Below, one piece after another: positions 6,928 to 14,931 of a stretch of 15,089 nucleotides of DNA; within the stretch, counting starts at the first letter, position 1, and the number at the start of each line of letters is the position of its first letter. Origin of the DNA: Thermohalobaculum sp964576075. GTDB taxonomy: Bacteria > Pseudomonadota > Alphaproteobacteria > Rhodobacterales > Rhodobacteraceae. The translations under genes and the position numbers were made by a program. The notes beneath the pieces were generated by a model. That model saw only the letters and a list, made by a program, of their open reading frames with translations. It was not told where the DNA came from and searched no databases. The DNA lies in contig CAZNTX010000089.1 of NCBI GenBank assembly GCA_964576075.1, positions 1 through 15,089 on the forward strand. Reading direction: 5' to 3'.

Positions 6928-7714
6928 GGGCGCCTGTCGTGTTGAAGCGGTGGATCAGGACGAGGCCGCGCATGGTCAGCTCGTCGTCGACATGTTCGAT
7001 GACGGGGGTCGCGCGGGCGAACAGCGGCGCGAGGCCCCCGGTGGCGATGACGGTCATCTTGCGCTCGCGCTCGGCGGAGATGCGCGCGCAGAGCCCTTCG
7101 ATGAGGCCGACATAGCCCCAATATATGCCGGATTGCATGCACTGCACGGTGTTGGTGCCGACGACGCGCTGCGGCACGGTCACGTCGATATGGGGCAGAT
7201 GGGCGGCGGCGGCGTGCAGCGCCTCGAGCGAGAGATTGATGCCGGGCGCGATGACGCCGCCGACATAGGCCCCGTCCCCGGCGACCACGTCGAAGGTGGT
7301 GGCGGTGCCGAAATCGACGATGACGAGATCCGGCCCGTAGGTCTCGTAGGCGGAGACGGTGTTGACGAGGCGGTCCGCCCCCACCTCGCGCGGATTGTCG
7401 ACGCGCACCTCGACGGGCAGGCGGCAGCCCTCCTTGCCGACGACGAGGGGGCGGCAGCCGAAATACCGGTCGCACAGCACGCGGAGGTTGAACAGCGTGG
7501 CCGGGGCGACGTTGGAGATCACCACCTCGCCGATCGCCGCAGGGTCGTGCCCGCCATGGCGCATGAGCTGGTTGAGCCACACGAAATACTGATCGGCCGT
7601 GCGCACGCTCTCGGTATTGCAGCGCCACTGATCGACGAACCCCTCCCCGTCATGCAGCGCGAAGACGGTGTTGGTGTTGCCGACATCGATGGCAAGGAGC
7701 ATGGGGGCGCTCAT
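6914..7714 (-). CDS. coaX: Type III pantothenate kinase
   Basis: A 266-residue ASKHA-fold kinase that phosphorylates pantothenate, the first step of coenzyme A synthesis. Type III enzymes need a monovalent cation and are not inhibited by CoA. Visible motifs are phosphate-1 DVGNTNT (10-16), GADRL (112-116) with catalytic D114, phosphate-2 DFGTATTFD (134-142), and GGVIAPG (152-158). The length matches the family. The ATG at 7714 overlaps the birA stop in ATGA, which favours coupling. The ATG at 7702 (MLLAIDVG) matches the start of many family members and is a fair alternative. Neither start has a strong Shine-Dalgarno. The gene ends in TAA at 6914, inside the beginning of rnj. Confidence 0.94.
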   Translation of the reverse strand: MSAPMLLAIDVGNTNTVFALHDGEGFVDQWRCNTESVRTADQYFVWLNQLMRHGGHDPAAIGEVVISNVAPATLFNLRVLCDRYFGCRPLVVGKEGCRLPVEVRVDNPREVGADRLVNTVSAYETYGPDLVIVDFGTATTFDVVAGDGAYVGGVIAPGINLSLEALHAAAAHLPHIDVTVPQRVVGTNTVQCMQSGIYWGYVGLIEGLCARISAERERKMTVIATGGLAPLFARATPVIEHVDDELTMRGLVLIHRFNTTGAHDRS

Positions 7715-8466
7715 CCCTGGAAGAAGAGATCGGCGGCGGAGACCCGGCTGACGCCGGAGGCCCCTCTTAGAACAAGCCGGCCGTGCTCGTCCACATCCTC
7801 ATAGATGCCGGTCAGGACGCCATCGGGGAGCCGCGCCTCGATCGGGCGGCCGAGCCCCTCGGCGCGGGCGAGCCAGGCGGCGCGGATCGGGGCGAACCCC
7901 TCGGCCCGGTGCCGCGCGGCCCAGGCCTCGAAGGCGGCGGCGAGGCGGGGGAGCGCCTCGTCCGGCGCCAGGGCGCGCCCCCCCTCCGCCACCACGGAGG
8001 TGGCGCGGACCCCGCCAGGGCGGAGCGCCTCGGCCGGCGGCGCCGCGGCGAGATTGACGCCGATGCCGATGGCGAGCCAGTCGATCCCGCCCGCGCCCCC
8101 GCTGCTCTCGAGCAATACGCCGGCGGCCTTCGAGCCGTTCAGCAGCGGATCGTTCGGCCATTTGAGCGAGACGCGGGCCGCCGGGGCGAGGGCGGCGAGG
8201 AGATCGGCCGCCGCGAGGCAGGCGACGAAGGAGAGCTGCGCGGCCCGGGCGGGCGGGAGCGCGGGGCGCATCAGCAGCGTCGCCGCGAGGTTGCCCGCCG
8301 GCATCTCCCAGCCGCGCCCGCCGCGCCCGCGCCCCGCGGTCTGCCGCTGGGCCACGATCCAGAGCGGACCACGCTCCCCGGCGGCGGCGCGGCGGGCGGC
8401 CTCGGCATTGGTGCTGTCCACCTCGGGGAGCGCGAGACGCCGCGCGCCCCCCGGAAGCGCGGTCAT
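7711..8466 (-). CDS. birA: Biotin--[acetyl-CoA-carboxylase] ligase, catalytic-only form
   Basis: A 251-residue biotin protein ligase that makes biotinyl-AMP and transfers biotin to carboxylase carrier proteins. The biotinyl-adenylate loop GRGRGGRGW is at 45-53; R48 aligns with E. coli R118, while the next arginine is glycine. KWPND is at 102-106 and the active-site lysine K113 lies in NGSKAAGVL. The C-terminal SH3-like domain occupies about 205-251. There is no N-terminal winged-helix domain, so unlike E. coli BirA this protein should not repress biotin genes directly. The ATG at 8466 overlaps the nuoN stop in ATGA, and the gene ends in an ATGA overlap with coaX. With no clear Shine-Dalgarno of its own, it probably depends on translation of nuoN. 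Confidence 0.93.
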   Translation of the reverse strand: MTALPGGARRLALPEVDSTNAEAARRAAAGERGPLWIVAQRQTAGRGRGGRGWEMPAGNLAATLLMRPALPPARAAQLSFVACLAAADLLAALAPAARVSLKWPNDPLLNGSKAAGVLLESSGGAGGIDWLAIGIGVNLAAAPPAEALRPGGVRATSVVAEGGRALAPDEALPRLAAAFEAWAARHRAEGFAPIRAAWLARAEGLGRPIEARLPDGVLTGIYEDVDEHGRLVLRGASGVSRVSAADLFFQG

Positions 8467-9911
8467 CGCCCGAGCGCTTGGGCCGCGAGGAGGGCGGCGT
8501 CCGTCAGCCCCACCGCATTGGAGACGAAGGGCAGCCAGCCCACCGCCATCACCAGCGCGGCCGCGGCCACCGAGACCTGCCCGAAGACGCCGGAGACCAG
8601 ATCGAGCGGGCGCTCCTGCTCGCTCAGATACATCAGCCGAGCGATGTTGAGATAGTAGTAGGCGCCGATGACGCTCGCCACGACCGCGGCGATGGCGAGC
8701 GGCGCGAGCCCCGCCTCCACCGCCGCCTTGAAGGCGAAGAACTTGGCGAAGAAGCCGACGAGCGGCGGCAGCCCGGCGAGCGAGAACATCAGGATGGCGA
8801 GCGCGAGCGCCTGTGCGGGCTTGGCCGAGGCGAGGCCCGAGAGATCGGTGATCTGCACCACCGGCTTGCCCTCGCGCTGCATCGACAGGATGAAGGCGAA
8901 GACGCCGATATTCATGATCACGTAGATCGCGAGATAATACATCAGCGCCTGCGCGCCCTCCTCGGTGCCCGCCGCGAGGCCGACGAGGGCGAAGCCCATA
9001 TGCCCGATCGAGGAATAGGCCATCAGCCGCTTGAGGTTGGTCTGCCCGATCGCGGCGATGCTGCCGAGATACATCGAGGCGATGGCGACGAAGACGAGGA
9101 TCTGCTGCCAGTCCGACACCGCATCGCCGAAGGCGTCGAACAGCACGCGGGCGAAGAGCGCGCCGGCGGCGACCTTGGCCGCGGTGGCGAAGAAGGCCGT
9201 CACCGGGGTCGGCGACCCCTCGTAGACGTCCGGGGTCCACATATGGAAGGGCGCCGCCGAGATCTTGAAGGCGAGCGCCGCGCAGATGAAGACGAGCCCG
9301 AAAGTCAGCCCGAGCGAGACCCCCTCCGAGGCGACGATCCCGGCGATCATGGTGAAGTTCGTCGACCCGGTATAGCCGTAGACGAGCGAGGCGCCATAGA
9401 GCAGGAGGCCCGAGGAGAGCGCGCCGAGCACGAAATATTTGAGCCCCGCCTCGGTCGAGCGGACGCTGTCGCGGTTGAAGGCGGCGACGACGTAGAGCGC
9501 GAGGGATTGCAGCTCGAGCCCGACATAGAGCGTGATGAGATCGCCCGCGCTCACCATCACCATCATGCCGAGGGTGGCGAGCAGGATCAGCACCGGATAC
9601 TCGAAGCGCATGATCCCGCGCCGTTCGAGATAGCTGTGCCCGAGCACGAGCATGGCGGCGGAGGCGAGGAGGATCGTGACCTTGGCGAACTGCGCGAAGC
9701 GGTCGGAGACGAAGGCGCCGTGGAACACGTCCTGCACCGCCGGCGGGTCGGTCGCGATCCAGAGGCCGAGGCCGGTCATCAGCGCGACGGCGGCCCACAT
9801 GATGACGCCCTGCAACCGGTCTCCCCCGCCGAAGGCGCCGAGCATCAGGAGCGCCATGGCGCCGACCGCCATGACGATCTCGGGCAGGACGATGAGATAC
9901 TCGCCGCTCAT
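8463..9911 (-). CDS. nuoN: NADH:quinone oxidoreductase (complex I) subunit N
   Basis: A 482-residue polytopic membrane protein, one of the three antiporter-like proton-pumping subunits of the complex I membrane arm. E133 (VGLELQSLALY) matches the functional glutamate E133 of E. coli NuoN. K216 in FKISAAPFHMW and the following PDVYEGSPTPVTAF fit the conserved lysine and broken-helix region. MAYSSIGHMGF (about 307-317) is the second-half lysine-helix neighbourhood. About 14 hydrophobic helices can be counted. The ATG at 9911 begins one base after the nuoM stop (TGACATG), with GGAG about 7 nt upstream. The stop overlaps birA. Nothing looks damaged. Confidence 0.96.
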   Translation of the reverse strand: MSGEYLIVLPEIVMAVGAMALLMLGAFGGGDRLQGVIMWAAVALMTGLGLWIATDPPAVQDVFHGAFVSDRFAQFAKVTILLASAAMLVLGHSYLERRGIMRFEYPVLILLATLGMMVMVSAGDLITLYVGLELQSLALYVVAAFNRDSVRSTEAGLKYFVLGALSSGLLLYGASLVYGYTGSTNFTMIAGIVASEGVSLGLTFGLVFICAALAFKISAAPFHMWTPDVYEGSPTPVTAFFATAAKVAAGALFARVLFDAFGDAVSDWQQILVFVAIASMYLGSIAAIGQTNLKRLMAYSSIGHMGFALVGLAAGTEEGAQALMYYLAIYVIMNIGVFAFILSMQREGKPVVQITDLSGLASAKPAQALALAILMFSLAGLPPLVGFFAKFFAFKAAVEAGLAPLAIAAVVASVIGAYYYLNIARLMYLSEQERPLDLVSGVFGQVSVAAAALVMAVGWLPFVSNAVGLTDAALLAAQALGR

Positions 9912-9912
9912 G

Positions 9913-11481
9913 TCACTTCTCCGCTGGGATGTTGGCGGCGAGCGCGCTCGCGGCCTCGGCCGCCGCGGCCCGGGCCCCGGAGACGTCCTCCACGAGGGTG
10001 GCCACCGAGGCGTCGAACAGATCGAGCGCGAGGCTCGGATAGATGCCGAGGATCAGCGTCGCCGCGACGAGGGGGGCGATGACGGCGGTCTCGCGCCGGT
10101 CCATGTCCTGGATCTGCGCGAGGCTCTGCTTGATCAGGTCGCCGAACACCACCCGCCGGTAGAGCCAGAGCGCATAGGAGGCCGAGAGGACCACGCCCGT
10201 CGCCGCGCCGAAGACGGCGAGGGAGGAGACCTGGAAGGCGCCCATCATCGTCAGGAACTCGCCGACGAAGCCCGAGGTGCCCGGCAGGCCCACATTGGCC
10301 ATGGTGAAGAGCATCATCACGGTCGCGTAGATCGGCATCCGGTTGGCGAGCCCGCCATAGGCCGCGATCTCGCGGGTGTGCATCCGGTCGTAGATCACGC
10401 CGACGCAGAGGAAGAGCGCGCCGGAGACGAAGCCGTGGGAGATCATCTGGAACATCGCCCCGTCGATCCCCTGCTCGTTGGCCGCGAAGATGCCGAGGGT
10501 GACGAAGCCCATATGCGCGACGGAGGAATAGGCGATGAGCTTCTTGATGTCCTCCTGCATGAGCGCCACCAGGGAGGTGTAGACGATCGCCGCGACCGAG
10601 AGGAAGAAGACGAACCCGGTCATCACCTCGGAGGCCACCGGGAACATCGGCAGCGAGAAGCGCAGGAAGCCGTAGCCGCCCATCTTGAGGAGGATCGCGG
10701 CGAGGATCACCGAGCCCGCCGTGGGCGCCTGGACATGGGCGTCGGGCAGCCAGGTGTGCACCGGCCACATCGGCATCTTCACCGCGAAGGAGGCGAAGAA
10801 GGCGAGCCAGAGGAGCGTCTGCACCCCGCCCGGGATCTCGTAGCCCGCGAGCACCAGCGGCCCGCTGTCGAAGGTGTGGCGGAGGAGCGCGGCGATGTCG
10901 GTCGTGCCCGCATCCACATACATGTAGAGCATGGCGACGAGCATCAGCAGCGAGCCCAAGAGCGTGTAGAGGAAGAACTTGAAGGCCGCGTAGATCCGCT
11001 CCTTGCCGCCCCAGATGCCGATGATCAGGAACATCGGGATCAGCCCCGCCTCGAAGAACAGGTAGAACAGCACCATGTCGAGCGCGGTGAACACGCCGAT
11101 GATCAGCGTCTCGAGGATGAGGAACGCCGCCATGTATTCCTTGACCCGGTGGGTCACGGTCCAGGAGGCGAGGATCGTCAGCGGGAAGAAGAAGGTGGTC
11201 AGCAGGACGAAGGGGAGCGACAGCCCGTCCACCCCCATCTTGTAGGTGAGCCCGCCGATCCACTGCCCCTCCTCGACGAACTGGAAGCCGGGGTCGGACG
11301 GGTCGTAGCTCGACAGCACGCCGAGCGAGAGCAGGAAGGTCGCGCTCGTGATCAGGAGGGCGAGGCGCTTGGCGTTGAGATCCGCCGCCTCGTCGTCGCC
11401 GCGCAGAAAGACGATGAGGGCGAGCGCGCCGAGCGCCGGCAGGAAGGTGAGGAGCGTCAGCACGCTCTCGAAATTCGACAT
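9913..11481 (-). CDS. nuoM: NADH:quinone oxidoreductase (complex I) subunit M
   Basis: A 522-residue antiporter-like membrane subunit of complex I. Key ionisable residues are in place: E144 in FYLFFEAGLIP (same number as E. coli NuoM), K235 in FAVKMPMWPVHTWLPDAH, and K266 in ILLKMGGYGF. KKLIAYSSVAHMGF follows in the second half. Hydrophobic helices fill residues 5-500, and the last 25 residues are Ala-rich and soluble. The start is the ATG at 11481, whose A is also the last base of the nuoL stop (TGATG). An AGGGG sits about 8 nt upstream inside nuoL. A longer upstream extension of this frame exists but runs through nuoL and is not used. Confidence 0.96.
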   Translation of the reverse strand: MSNFESVLTLLTFLPALGALALIVFLRGDDEAADLNAKRLALLITSATFLLSLGVLSSYDPSDPGFQFVEEGQWIGGLTYKMGVDGLSLPFVLLTTFFFPLTILASWTVTHRVKEYMAAFLILETLIIGVFTALDMVLFYLFFEAGLIPMFLIIGIWGGKERIYAAFKFFLYTLLGSLLMLVAMLYMYVDAGTTDIAALLRHTFDSGPLVLAGYEIPGGVQTLLWLAFFASFAVKMPMWPVHTWLPDAHVQAPTAGSVILAAILLKMGGYGFLRFSLPMFPVASEVMTGFVFFLSVAAIVYTSLVALMQEDIKKLIAYSSVAHMGFVTLGIFAANEQGIDGAMFQMISHGFVSGALFLCVGVIYDRMHTREIAAYGGLANRMPIYATVMMLFTMANVGLPGTSGFVGEFLTMMGAFQVSSLAVFGAATGVVLSASYALWLYRRVVFGDLIKQSLAQIQDMDRRETAVIAPLVAATLILGIYPSLALDLFDASVATLVEDVSGARAAAAEAASALAANIPAEK

Positions 11482-13463
11482 CACTCGATCCCCTGCGAGC
11501 CGCCGCCGACCGCGAACCAGGTGATCAGCGCGGAGAGGCCGATCAGCATCACGAAGGCGTAGTGGAACAGATAGCCGGACTGCACCCGGCCCGCGAAGCG
11601 CGTGAGGGAGGGCACGACGCCCATGGCGAGGCCGTTGATGATCCCGTCGATCGTGCGCCCGTCGCCGCCCTTCCAGAGCATGCGCCCGACCCACATGGCG
11701 GGGCGGACGATGGCGACCTGGTAGAGCTCGTCGAAATACCACTTGTTGTAGAGGAAGAGGTAGAGGGCGCGGTGGCGCTCGGCCATCTGCGCGGGCAGCT
11801 CCGGCGCGCGGACATAGAACAGCCAGGCGAGGAAGGCGCCGAAGAGCATGCAGGCGAAGGGGAAGAACATCGCGAGCGCCGGGATCTCCTTGGACGCGAC
11901 CAGCATGCTCTCGCCCTGCGGCCGGGCGGCGTTGTAGATCGAAGAGCCCCAGAAGGCCGTCTCGTGATGGCCGATGAAGTCCTGGTAGAACTCCATCCCG
12001 GCGATCACCGCGCCGATGGCGAGCAGATAGAGCGGGATCAGCATCACCTGCCCGCTTTCATGGGCGTGCTCGTGGGTGTGCTTGTCGCCCCGCGGCTTGC
12101 CCCAGAAGGTGAGCGCGATCAGGCGCCAGGAATAGAAGGCGGTCATGATCGCGGCGAGCGACAGCGCGGCGTAGGCGAAATAGCCGACATTGCCGCCCGC
12201 GGCGAAGGTCGTCCAGATCACCACCTCCTTGGAGACGAAGCCGGCAAAGCCGATGGGCACGTCGAGGAGATAGAGGAAGGGGATGCCGACTCCGGTGATC
12301 GCGAGGGTGCCGAGCAGCATGGTCAGATAGGTGACGGGCATCTTGTCCTTGAGCCCGCCCATCCGGAACATGTTCTGCTCGTGGTGCATCCCGTGGATCA
12401 CCGAGCCCGCCCCGAGGAACAGCAGCGCCTTGAAGAAGGCGTGGGTGAAGAGGTGGAACATCGCCGCCTCGTAGGCCCCGGCGCCCGCGGCGGCGAACAT
12501 GTAGCCGAGCTGCGAGCAGGTCGAGTAGGCGATCACGCGCTTGATGTCCTGCTGCACGAGGCCGACCGAGCCCGCGAAGAGCGCGGTGGAGGCCCCGATC
12601 ACCATGACGAAGGCGAGCGCCGTCGGCGCGAACTCCATCACGGGGGACATGCGGCAGACGAGGAAGACCCCCGCGGTCACCATGGTCGCGGCATGGATGA
12701 GGGCGGAGACCGGCGTCGGCCCCTCCATCGCGTCCGGCAGCCAGGTGTGCAGGAAGAGCTGCGCCGACTTGCCCATGGCGCCGACGAAGAGGAGGAAGGC
12801 GACGAGCTCCGCCGCGTTCGCCTCGAACCAGAGGAAGGGGATCGTCTCCTCGGCGAGCTCGGGGGCGGCGATGAAGATCTCGTCGAGCTGGATCGAGCCG
12901 GTGAGCGCGAAGAGCGCGAAGATGCCGAGCAGGAAGGCGAAATCCCCCACCCGGTTGACGATGAAGGCCTTCATCGCCGCGGCGTTGGCCGAGCTCTTCT
13001 TGAACCAGAAGCCGATCAGCAGATAGGAGGCGACGCCGACCCCCTCCCAGCCGAAGAAGATCTGCAGCAGGTTGTCGCCGGTGACGAGCGCCAGCATCGC
13101 GAAGGTGAAGAAGGAGAGATAGGCAAAGAAGCGGGGCTTCGCGTCGTCCTCCTCCATGTAGCCGATCGAGTAGAGATGGACGAGCGCGGACACCGTGGTG
13201 ACCACGACGAGCATCACCGCGGTGAGCCGGTCGGCCCGGATCGACCATTGCGCGACCATGTCGCCGGAGACGATCCAGTCGAACAGCACGATGGAGGCCG
13301 GCTGGCTCGGGTCCATGGTGAAGAACACGATCCAGGAGAACAGGGCGCAGACCATCACGATGGCGGTGGTGACCACCATCGCCCCCATCTCGCCGATCTG
13401 GCGGTGGAACAAGCCCGCGATCACCGCGCCGAGGAGGGGGAGGAGGAGTATGGCCGTATACAT
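11481..13463 (-). CDS. nuoL: NADH:quinone oxidoreductase (complex I) subunit L
   Basis: The largest antiporter-like subunit of complex I, 660 residues from the chosen start, at the distal end of the membrane arm with a long lateral helix near the C terminus. Signature parts are FFGWEGVGVASYLLIGFW with E140, GKSAQLFLHTWLPDAMEGPTP with K232 and H238, then VSALIHAATMVTAGVFL, and VIAYSTCSQLGYM in the second half. I chose the ATG at 13463 because AAGGGG sits 8 nt upstream. It gives MYTAILLLPLLG, the common NuoL beginning, and leaves a 5-nt gap after nuoK. A GTG at 13472 overlapping the nuoK stop (GTGA) would add three residues but has no spacing for a ribosome-binding site. A His/Glu-rich loop (HTHEHAHESG, about 461-470) is exposed between helices. 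Confidence 0.96.
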   Translation of the reverse strand: MYTAILLLPLLGAVIAGLFHRQIGEMGAMVVTTAIVMVCALFSWIVFFTMDPSQPASIVLFDWIVSGDMVAQWSIRADRLTAVMLVVVTTVSALVHLYSIGYMEEDDAKPRFFAYLSFFTFAMLALVTGDNLLQIFFGWEGVGVASYLLIGFWFKKSSANAAAMKAFIVNRVGDFAFLLGIFALFALTGSIQLDEIFIAAPELAEETIPFLWFEANAAELVAFLLFVGAMGKSAQLFLHTWLPDAMEGPTPVSALIHAATMVTAGVFLVCRMSPVMEFAPTALAFVMVIGASTALFAGSVGLVQQDIKRVIAYSTCSQLGYMFAAAGAGAYEAAMFHLFTHAFFKALLFLGAGSVIHGMHHEQNMFRMGGLKDKMPVTYLTMLLGTLAITGVGIPFLYLLDVPIGFAGFVSKEVVIWTTFAAGGNVGYFAYAALSLAAIMTAFYSWRLIALTFWGKPRGDKHTHEHAHESGQVMLIPLYLLAIGAVIAGMEFYQDFIGHHETAFWGSSIYNAARPQGESMLVASKEIPALAMFFPFACMLFGAFLAWLFYVRAPELPAQMAERHRALYLFLYNKWYFDELYQVAIVRPAMWVGRMLWKGGDGRTIDGIINGLAMGVVPSLTRFAGRVQSGYLFHYAFVMLIGLSALITWFAVGGGSQGIE

Positions 13464-13468
13464 CGCGC

Positions 13469-13795
13469 TCACCCCTTCATCATGTTGATGTCGTCGACGT
13501 CGATGGAGCCGCGGTTGCGGAAGAAGCAGACGAGGATCGCGAGCCCGATCGCCGCCTCCGCCGCCGCCACCGTCAGCACGAAGAGGGTGAAGACCTGGCC
13601 CACCAAGTCGCCGAGATGGGCGGAGAAGGCGACGAGGTTGATGTTGACCGCGAGCAGCATCAGCTCGATCGACATCAGGATGACGATGACGTTCTTCCGG
13701 TTGAGGAAGATGCCGAAGATCCCGATGACGAAGAGCATGGCGGCGACGGTCAGATAGGCCTCGAGGCCGACGCCTCCGATCGGCGGGCTGTCCAT
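13469..13795 (-). CDS. nuoK: NADH:quinone oxidoreductase (complex I) subunit K
   Basis: A 108-residue, three-helix membrane subunit of complex I. The two essential membrane glutamates are visible: E44 in MSIELMLLAVN and E80 in TVAAAEAAIGLA. NRKNVIVILMSIEL is nearly invariant in alphaproteobacteria. The ATG at 13795 follows GAGGAG at about 6 nt. The N terminus (MDSPPIGGVGLEAYL) is a few residues longer than the roughly 102 I remember for Rhodobacter NuoK. The longer frame back to 13867 would run into the preceding gene and has no support. A 10-nt gap separates it from the upstream small orf. Confidence 0.96.
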   Translation of the reverse strand: MDSPPIGGVGLEAYLTVAAMLFVIGIFGIFLNRKNVIVILMSIELMLLAVNINLVAFSAHLGDLVGQVFTLFVLTVAAAEAAIGLAILVCFFRNRGSIDVDDINMMKG

Positions 13796-13805
13796 GGCGC
13801 TCTCC

Positions 13806-14165
13806 TCAGTCGGCGGCCGCGGCGCAGACGCGCGCGGCGATCTGGTGGGTGATGGCGTCGCCGCCATGGGGCGTGAGCTTGGGCAGCGGCGGGATCTTCG
13901 CCATTTCGCGGCGGGCGCGCAGCTCGATGGGCGCGAGCGGCCCGCAGGCGCCGTCGAGCACGAGGCCGCGGCCCTCGGCGCAGTCGATCAGCCGGGCGGT
14001 GTAGCCGCTCTCGCACCGCGCGCTCCGCCGCTCGGTGATGACGAGGCGGCGCCCGTCGGCCTGCGGCTCGTCGACGGCGAGGCTGTAGGTGCCGAAGGGA
14101 TCGGCCGGCAGCTCGAAGCTCTCCGCCGAGGCGGCGAGGGCGAGGAGGAGGAGGGCCGCGGCCAT
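13806..14165 (-). CDS. Small secreted four-cysteine protein of unknown function in the nuo operon
   Basis: A 119-residue protein that I do not recognise, lying between nuoJ (4-nt gap) and nuoK (10-nt gap). Residues 1-14 (MAAALLLLALAASA) look like a short secretion signal with cleavage after ASA, although the usual positive charges are missing. The mature part is soluble and has four cysteines (C51, C62, C74, C114), enough for two disulfides in the periplasm. A conserved-looking end reads THGGD-like: TPHGGDAITHQIAARVC. GGGGG about 10 nt upstream could be a ribosome-binding site, and no better in-frame start exists upstream. Third-position G/C use is coding-like, and the opposite strand gives only composition-driven readings. 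Rhodobacter and Paracoccus nuo/nqo clusters are known to contain extra unidentified reading frames, and I infer this is one. A role in complex I assembly on the periplasmic face is only a guess. Confidence 0.75.
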   Translation of the reverse strand: MAAALLLLALAASAESFELPADPFGTYSLAVDEPQADGRRLVITERRSARCESGYTARLIDCAEGRGLVLDGACGPLAPIELRARREMAKIPPLPKLTPHGGDAITHQIAARVCAAAAD

Positions 14166-14169
14166 CGGC

Positions 14170-14784
14170 TCAGACCCCCTGCCCCGGCTTGACGTCCTTG
14201 AGCTCCACCGAGGCCTCCCGGGTGCGATACATCTGCGCGAGCACGTCCTGGCGCTTGACGTCCGCCCGGTGGCGCAGGGTGAGCACGATCGCGCCCACCA
14301 TCGCGGTGAGCAGGATCAGCCCCGAGACCTGGAAGGCGAGGATGAAGCGGTCGTAGAGGATGAGGCCGAGGGCGGGCGCGTTGGGCGTCTCGCCCGGCAC
14401 CGGCATGGCGGCGGCGCGCGCGGCGGGCGCGGCATCGGCCAGCGCCCAGTGCCCGAAGACGAGGCCGAGCTCGATGAGCAACACCACCCCGATGAGCGCA
14501 CCCACCGGCAGATACTCCGCCACGCCGCGCTTCAGCTCGGTGAAGTCCACGTCGAGCATCATCACCACGAAGAGGAACAGCACCGCCACCGCGCCCACAT
14601 AGACGATGACCAGCAGCATGGCGACGAACTCGGCGCCCAAGAGCACCATCATCCCGGCCGCGGAGAAGAAGGCGAGGATCAGCCAGAGCACCGAATGCAC
14701 CGGGTTGCGCGCGATCACCACGAGGAGGCCGGAGCCGACCGCCACCGTGGCGAACAGATAGAAGGCGAGCGCGGTGAGGGTCAT
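14170..14784 (-). CDS. nuoJ: NADH:quinone oxidoreductase (complex I) subunit J
   Basis: A 204-residue membrane subunit of complex I with five hydrophobic helices (about 3-25, 29-50, 54-77, 92-112, 146-170). AEFVAMLLVIVYVGAVAVLF (51-70), then LFVVMML, covers the helix 3 region with the pi-bulge that changes shape during turnover in this subunit. A polar Ala/Pro-rich loop (114-138) and a charged cytoplasmic tail (171-204) complete it. The ATG at 14784 is preceded by GAGGAGAG at about 6-7 nt. An in-frame ATG at 14838 and the start of the frame at 14874 lack such a site and would add an Arg-rich piece foreign to the family. A 147-nt gap separates it from nuoI, the longest within this operon. Confidence 0.95.
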   Translation of the reverse strand: MTLTALAFYLFATVAVGSGLLVVIARNPVHSVLWLILAFFSAAGMMVLLGAEFVAMLLVIVYVGAVAVLFLFVVMMLDVDFTELKRGVAEYLPVGALIGVVLLIELGLVFGHWALADAAPAARAAAMPVPGETPNAPALGLILYDRFILAFQVSGLILLTAMVGAIVLTLRHRADVKRQDVLAQMYRTREASVELKDVKPGQGV

Positions 14785-14931
14785 TGGCGTCTCTCCTCGG
14801 GATGGCCGGAGCGTAGCCCCCCGTCCGGCCTTTGGCATGGCTGGCACCCTCTTGTCTCCCCGCCTGCGACACAAGGGGCCAGATGCGCGCAGGATCGCCG
14901 CGGGCCGCGCGCGGCGGCCCGGGGGACGGGC
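14785..14931 (-). promoter_or_regulatory. nuoI-nuoJ spacer with two GC-rich hairpins
   Basis: This is the only sizeable gap in the visible nuo operon. Eleven nucleotides after the nuoI stop there is a perfect 8-bp hairpin, CGGGCCGC (14901-14908) with GCGGCCCG (14914-14921) and a 5-nt loop. Closer to nuoJ, GGCCGGA (14804-14810) pairs with TCCGGCC (14824-14830) over 13 nt, just before the ribosome-binding site. There is no T tract, so full termination is unlikely. Segmental mRNA stability or partial attenuation is possible. No clear promoter is visible. Confidence 0.35.

Noticed and set aside
5068..6945. 625-codon plus-strand open frame opposite rnj
   Set aside because: Antisense mirror of RNase J; low-complexity translation with no recognisable domain.
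8478..10082. Long plus-strand open frame opposite nuoN
   Set aside because: Highly charged Glu/His/Arg translation caused by reading hydrophobic codons backwards.
11562..13757. 731-codon plus-strand open frame opposite nuoL and nuoK
   Set aside because: Same mirror effect. The opposite strand encodes complex I subunits with all key residues.
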